From NCBI RefSeq assembly GCF_036227265.1, contig NZ_CP109446.1, positions 8,201,001-8,265,000 on the forward strand: a stretch of 64,000 nt of DNA, read 5' to 3'. The translations under genes and the position numbers were made by a program. The notes under the pieces were generated by a model. It was not told where the DNA came from. It saw only the letters and a program-made list of their open reading frames with translations, and ran no database searches. Numbering within the stretch: position 1 is the first letter of the stretch; each line of letters opens with the position of its first letter. This DNA comes from Streptomyces sp. NBC_01476. GTDB taxonomy: Bacteria > Actinomycetota > Actinomycetes > Streptomycetales > Streptomycetaceae. Below, in pieces: positions 61,501 through 64,000 of the stretch.

Positions 61501-64000
61501 TCAGCCCGACGCCGCGATCAGGAGCTGGCCCAGGGCGATGCCGCCGTCGTTGGGGGGAAGCAGCCGCGGGCGCAGGACGGTGAACCCGCGGCGGGCCAGG
61601 ACGCGTTGGGCCGCGTCCAGCAGTACGGCGTTCTGGAACACCCCGCCGCCGAGCGCCACCCGCTCCAGGCCGGTCTGTGCCCGGCAGATCTCCGCGAGGT
61701 CGGCGATGAGCGTGGCGACGCCGGCGTGGAAACGGGCGGCGATCCGCTCCGGGGCGACGTTCGCCCGCAGATCGGAGACCACCGCACGGATCACCGGGGC
61801 CGCATGGGCGATCACGGGTGACACCACCGGGTCGGCGGGACCGGCGCCGCCCGGCGCCGGGGAGGTGACGCCGAACGCGTAGCCCGCGTCGCGGCCGTCG
61901 GCGACCGGACCGGCCGCGCGGGCCAGCCCCTCCAGCGCGACGGCGGCCTCGGCTTCGTAGTCCACCTGCTGCCGGACCCCGATCAGCGAGGCGACCGCGT
62001 CGAAGAGCCGGCCCATGCTGGAGGTGGGCACACAGCCGAAACCGGTGGCGAACTGGTGCTGCAGGACGGTCAGTTCCCGGGTGGGGCAGGCCCGCACCGG
62101 CGGCAGGTCCCGGTCCGCGGCGACGCCGGCCGCATGCAGGTGCGCCAGCGCCATCCGGTACGGCCGCAGCACGCTCGTGTCGCCGCCGGCCAGCGGTACG
62201 TACGCCAGGTGCGCGGCCCGGCGGAAGGACTTGTAACCGGCGATCAGCACCTCACCGCCCCACGCGGCGCCGTCGGTCCCGTACCCGGTGCCGTCGAACG
62301 CGATGCCGATGACTTCTTCACCCGATCCGAGACCGTGCTCTCCCATCACCGAGGCGATGTGGGCGTGGTGGTGCTGCACAGTGTGCACGGGCCGGCCGGC
62401 CGCGTGCGCGCGGGCCCAGTCGCCCGACCGGTAGCCCGGGTGGAGGTCGGCCACCAGTTGTCCGGGCTCGGCCCCGGTGAGCACCTCCAGGTGCGCCTCG
62501 GTCCTCGTCAGCGCCTCCAGGGTCGAGAGGTCGTCCATGTCGCCGATGTGCTGGCTGACCCAGGCGTACCGCCCGTCCCCGACGGCGCAGGTGTTCTTCA
62601 GGTCCCCGCCCACCGCGAGCGTCGGCGGTACGTCGAACGGCAGCGCCAGCGGCAGCGGCGCGTATCCGCGGGACCTGCGGACCGGCAGTTCGGCTCCCGC
62701 GGCGAAGCGGCTGACCGAGTCGTCGCACGGGACATGGATCCGCCGGTCGTGCCGCAGCCAGGCGTCGACCAGTGGTGCCAGGTCGGACAGCGCCTTCTCG
62801 TCGTCGGTGACGATCGGCTCGCCGGAGAGGTTGCCGGAGGTCATGACCAGCGCGTCCGGCCCCGGCGTGTCGTCGCCGAACCCGAAGAGCAGAAAGTGCA
62901 GGGGCGTGTACGGCAGCAGCAGGCCCAGGTCGGGGCTGCCCGGGGCGACCGCGTCGCAGACGCCGCGGTCCGCAGACGCCGGGCGGCGGGCGAGCAGCAC
63001 GATCGGCCGGCGGACCCCGGTGAGCAGCTCTTCCTCGTCCTCGCTCATCGTGACGAGTTCCCTGGCGGCGTCAAGGCCGGAGACCATCACCGCGAACGGC
63101 TTCGCCCCCCGCTGCTTGCGGCGGCGCAGCTCGGCGACGGCCCCTTCATGCCGGGCGTCGCACGCCAGGTGGTAGCCGCCGAGCCCCTTGACCGCGAGGA
63201 TCCCCCCGTCGGCGAGCAGGGCCCTTGCCGACCGGAGCGCCGCGGCGCCGGTCAGCGGCGAACCGGCACCCTTGCCGACCAGTTCGAGCCGCGGCCCGCA
63301 GTCGGGGCAGGCGATCGGCTGCGCGTGGAAGCGCCGGTCGCCCGGATCGTCGTACTCGGCCCGGCACGCGGCGCACATGCCGAAGTCCGCCATCGTGGTG
63401 GCGGCCCGGTCATACGGGGTCGCGGTGACGATCGTGAACCGCGGGCCGCAGTGGGTGCACGTGATGAAGGGGTGCCGGTAGCGCCGGTTCGCCGGGTCCC
63501 GCATCTCCGCCAGGCACTCCTGACAGGTCGCGACGTCGGGGGAGACCAGGGTGCGGGACCGGCCCGCGCCGCTGGAGTCCTCGATGGTGAACTCCGTCCC
63601 GCCGCTGGTGGGTCGCTCGGACTCCTCGACGTCCTCCACGACCGCCAGCGGCGGCGGGTCGCTGCGGAGCCGCCGGCCGAACTCCTCCACCGCGTCGCTG
63701 TCGCCCTCGACCTCCACGACGACGCCGGCGCCGGTGTTCGCCACCGAGCCGGCGAGTGCGAGTTCGGAGGCGGTGACGTAGACGAAGGGCCGGAAGCCGA
63801 CGCCCTGGACGACACCGCGGACCTCGAACCGCCGCCGGGTCCTGGTGCCGCGCCCGCGCCCCATCATCTCCAGTCCCGACATGGCCTGCCGGGCCTTGTC
63901 CTGGTCGATGATCTCCAGCGCGAAGCCCATGTGGAGAAGCACCCAGTCGCCGGTCTCCGGGGGTGTGTCGAGCATGCCGATGTTGACCCGCCGCTGCTTT
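61501..64000 (-). CDS. hypF: HypC-like/HypF fusion, carbamoyltransferase HypF (5' end outside window)
   Basis: About 833 residues are visible, and the reading frame continues without a stop to the window edge. The first ~45 visible residues (VNIGMLDTPPETGDWVLLHM, then GFALEIIDQDKARQAMSGLE) match the end of a HypC domain. HypF follows: acylphosphatase (FEVRGVVQGVGFRPFVYV), two zinc-finger motifs (CQECLAEM with CTHCG; CAACRAEY with CPDCG), the YrdC-like domain and the Kae1-like domain (HHHAHIASVMGEHG). HypF makes carbamoyl-adenylate from carbamoyl phosphate and transfers the carbamoyl group to HypE. The in-frame HypC piece is unusual; internal initiation at a Met near 63882 could still give a free HypF. 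Confidence 0.9.
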   Translation of the reverse strand, partial: KQRRVNIGMLDTPPETGDWVLLHMGFALEIIDQDKARQAMSGLEMMGRGRGTRTRRRFEVRGVVQGVGFRPFVYVTASELALAGSVANTGAGVVVEVEGDSDAVEEFGRRLRSDPPPLAVVEDVEESERPTSGGTEFTIEDSSGAGRSRTLVSPDVATCQECLAEMRDPANRRYRHPFITCTHCGPRFTIVTATPYDRAATTMADFGMCAACRAEYDDPGDRRFHAQPIACPDCGPRLELVGKGAGSPLTGAAALRSARALLADGGILAVKGLGGYHLACDARHEGAVAELRRRKQRGAKPFAVMVSGLDAARELVTMSEDEEELLTGVRRPIVLLARRPASADRGVCDAVAPGSPDLGLLLPYTPLHFLLFGFGDDTPGPDALVMTSGNLSGEPIVTDDEKALSDLAPLVDAWLRHDRRIHVPCDDSVSRFAAGAELPVRRSRGYAPLPLALPFDVPPTLAVGGDLKNTCAVGDGRYAWVSQHIGDMDDLSTLEALTRTEAHLEVLTGAEPGQLVADLHPGYRSGDWARAHAAGRPVHTVQHHHAHIASVMGEHGLGSGEEVIGIAFDGTGYGTDGAAWGGEVLIAGYKSFRRAAHLAYVPLAGGDTSVLRPYRMALAHLHAAGVAADRDLPPVRACPTRELTVLQHQFATGFGCVPTSSMGRLFDAVASLIGVRQQVDYEAEAAVALEGLARAAGPVADGRDAGYAFGVTSPAPGGAGPADPVVSPVIAHAAPVIRAVVSDLRANVAPERIAARFHAGVATLIADLAEICRAQTGLERVALGGGVFQNAVLLDAAQRVLARRGFTVLRPRLLPPNDGGIALGQLLIAASG

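Overview
The window looks like chromosome from a plant- or soil-associated Streptomyces-type actinomycete. It is very GC rich, uses GTG starts freely, and carries lineage-typical genes: an XRE regulator with DUF397 and DUF574-type methyltransferase neighbours, DUF6480 and DUF6390 proteins, and many LacI, LuxR, GntR and AraC regulators. Secreted xylan enzymes, an ACC deaminase and hydrogenase-maturation genes fit a plant-litter or rhizosphere lifestyle. No rRNA, tRNA, CRISPR array, phage or intact insertion sequence was seen.

Layout. (1) 1-13.3 kb: the end of a PucR-type regulator converges on an NCS1 nucleobase permease. A long leftward set follows: ribose-type ABC transporter (ATPase, permease, binding protein), a Rieske ferredoxin placed inside the transporter genes, two meta-cleavage-type hydrolases, ring-hydroxylating dioxygenase alpha and beta subunits, its FAD reductase, and a GAF-LuxR regulator. 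It reads as an import-and-oxidise module for an unidentified ring compound. (2) 13.4-16.7 kb: methyltransferase / DUF397 / XRE genes divergent from an ATPase-fold protein and a hypothetical. (3) 16.7-20.2 kb: acetyl-xylan-esterase-like protein divergent from a Gfo/Idh/MocA oxidoreductase and a LacI regulator, with two LacI-type operators between them. (4) 20.3-36.0 kb: two giant genes placed head to head (about 2645 and 1588 aa), each a seven-bladed YVTN propeller followed by 24 or 12 tandem Ig-like modules of 97 aa. Their promoter regions and first ~203 codons form an apparently perfect inverted repeat of two 870-bp arms around a 735-bp spacer. A third, smaller secreted YVTN propeller follows. 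(5) 36.3-49.3 kb: a xylan operon (LacI, GH10 xylanase, ABC binding protein and two permeases, two Gfo/Idh oxidoreductases, an alpha/alpha-barrel glycosidase-like protein, a PhyH dioxygenase), divergent from a mandelate-racemase-family sugar-acid dehydratase. Three identical-type operators spaced exactly 35 bp apart lie between them. (6) 49.4-58.2 kb: ACC deaminase with a GntR regulator, small metabolic and regulatory genes, and a scar where MarR and LLM-oxidoreductase remnants meet. (7) 58.2-64 kb: hydrogenase maturation genes hypF, hypC, hypD, hypE and a DUF6390 gene; hypF is fused in frame to the end of a HypC-like domain and runs off the window.

The strongest candidates for something new are the head-to-head giant gene pair with its conserved inverted repeat, and the dioxygenase system whose electron-transfer ferredoxin is encoded inside an ABC importer operon.
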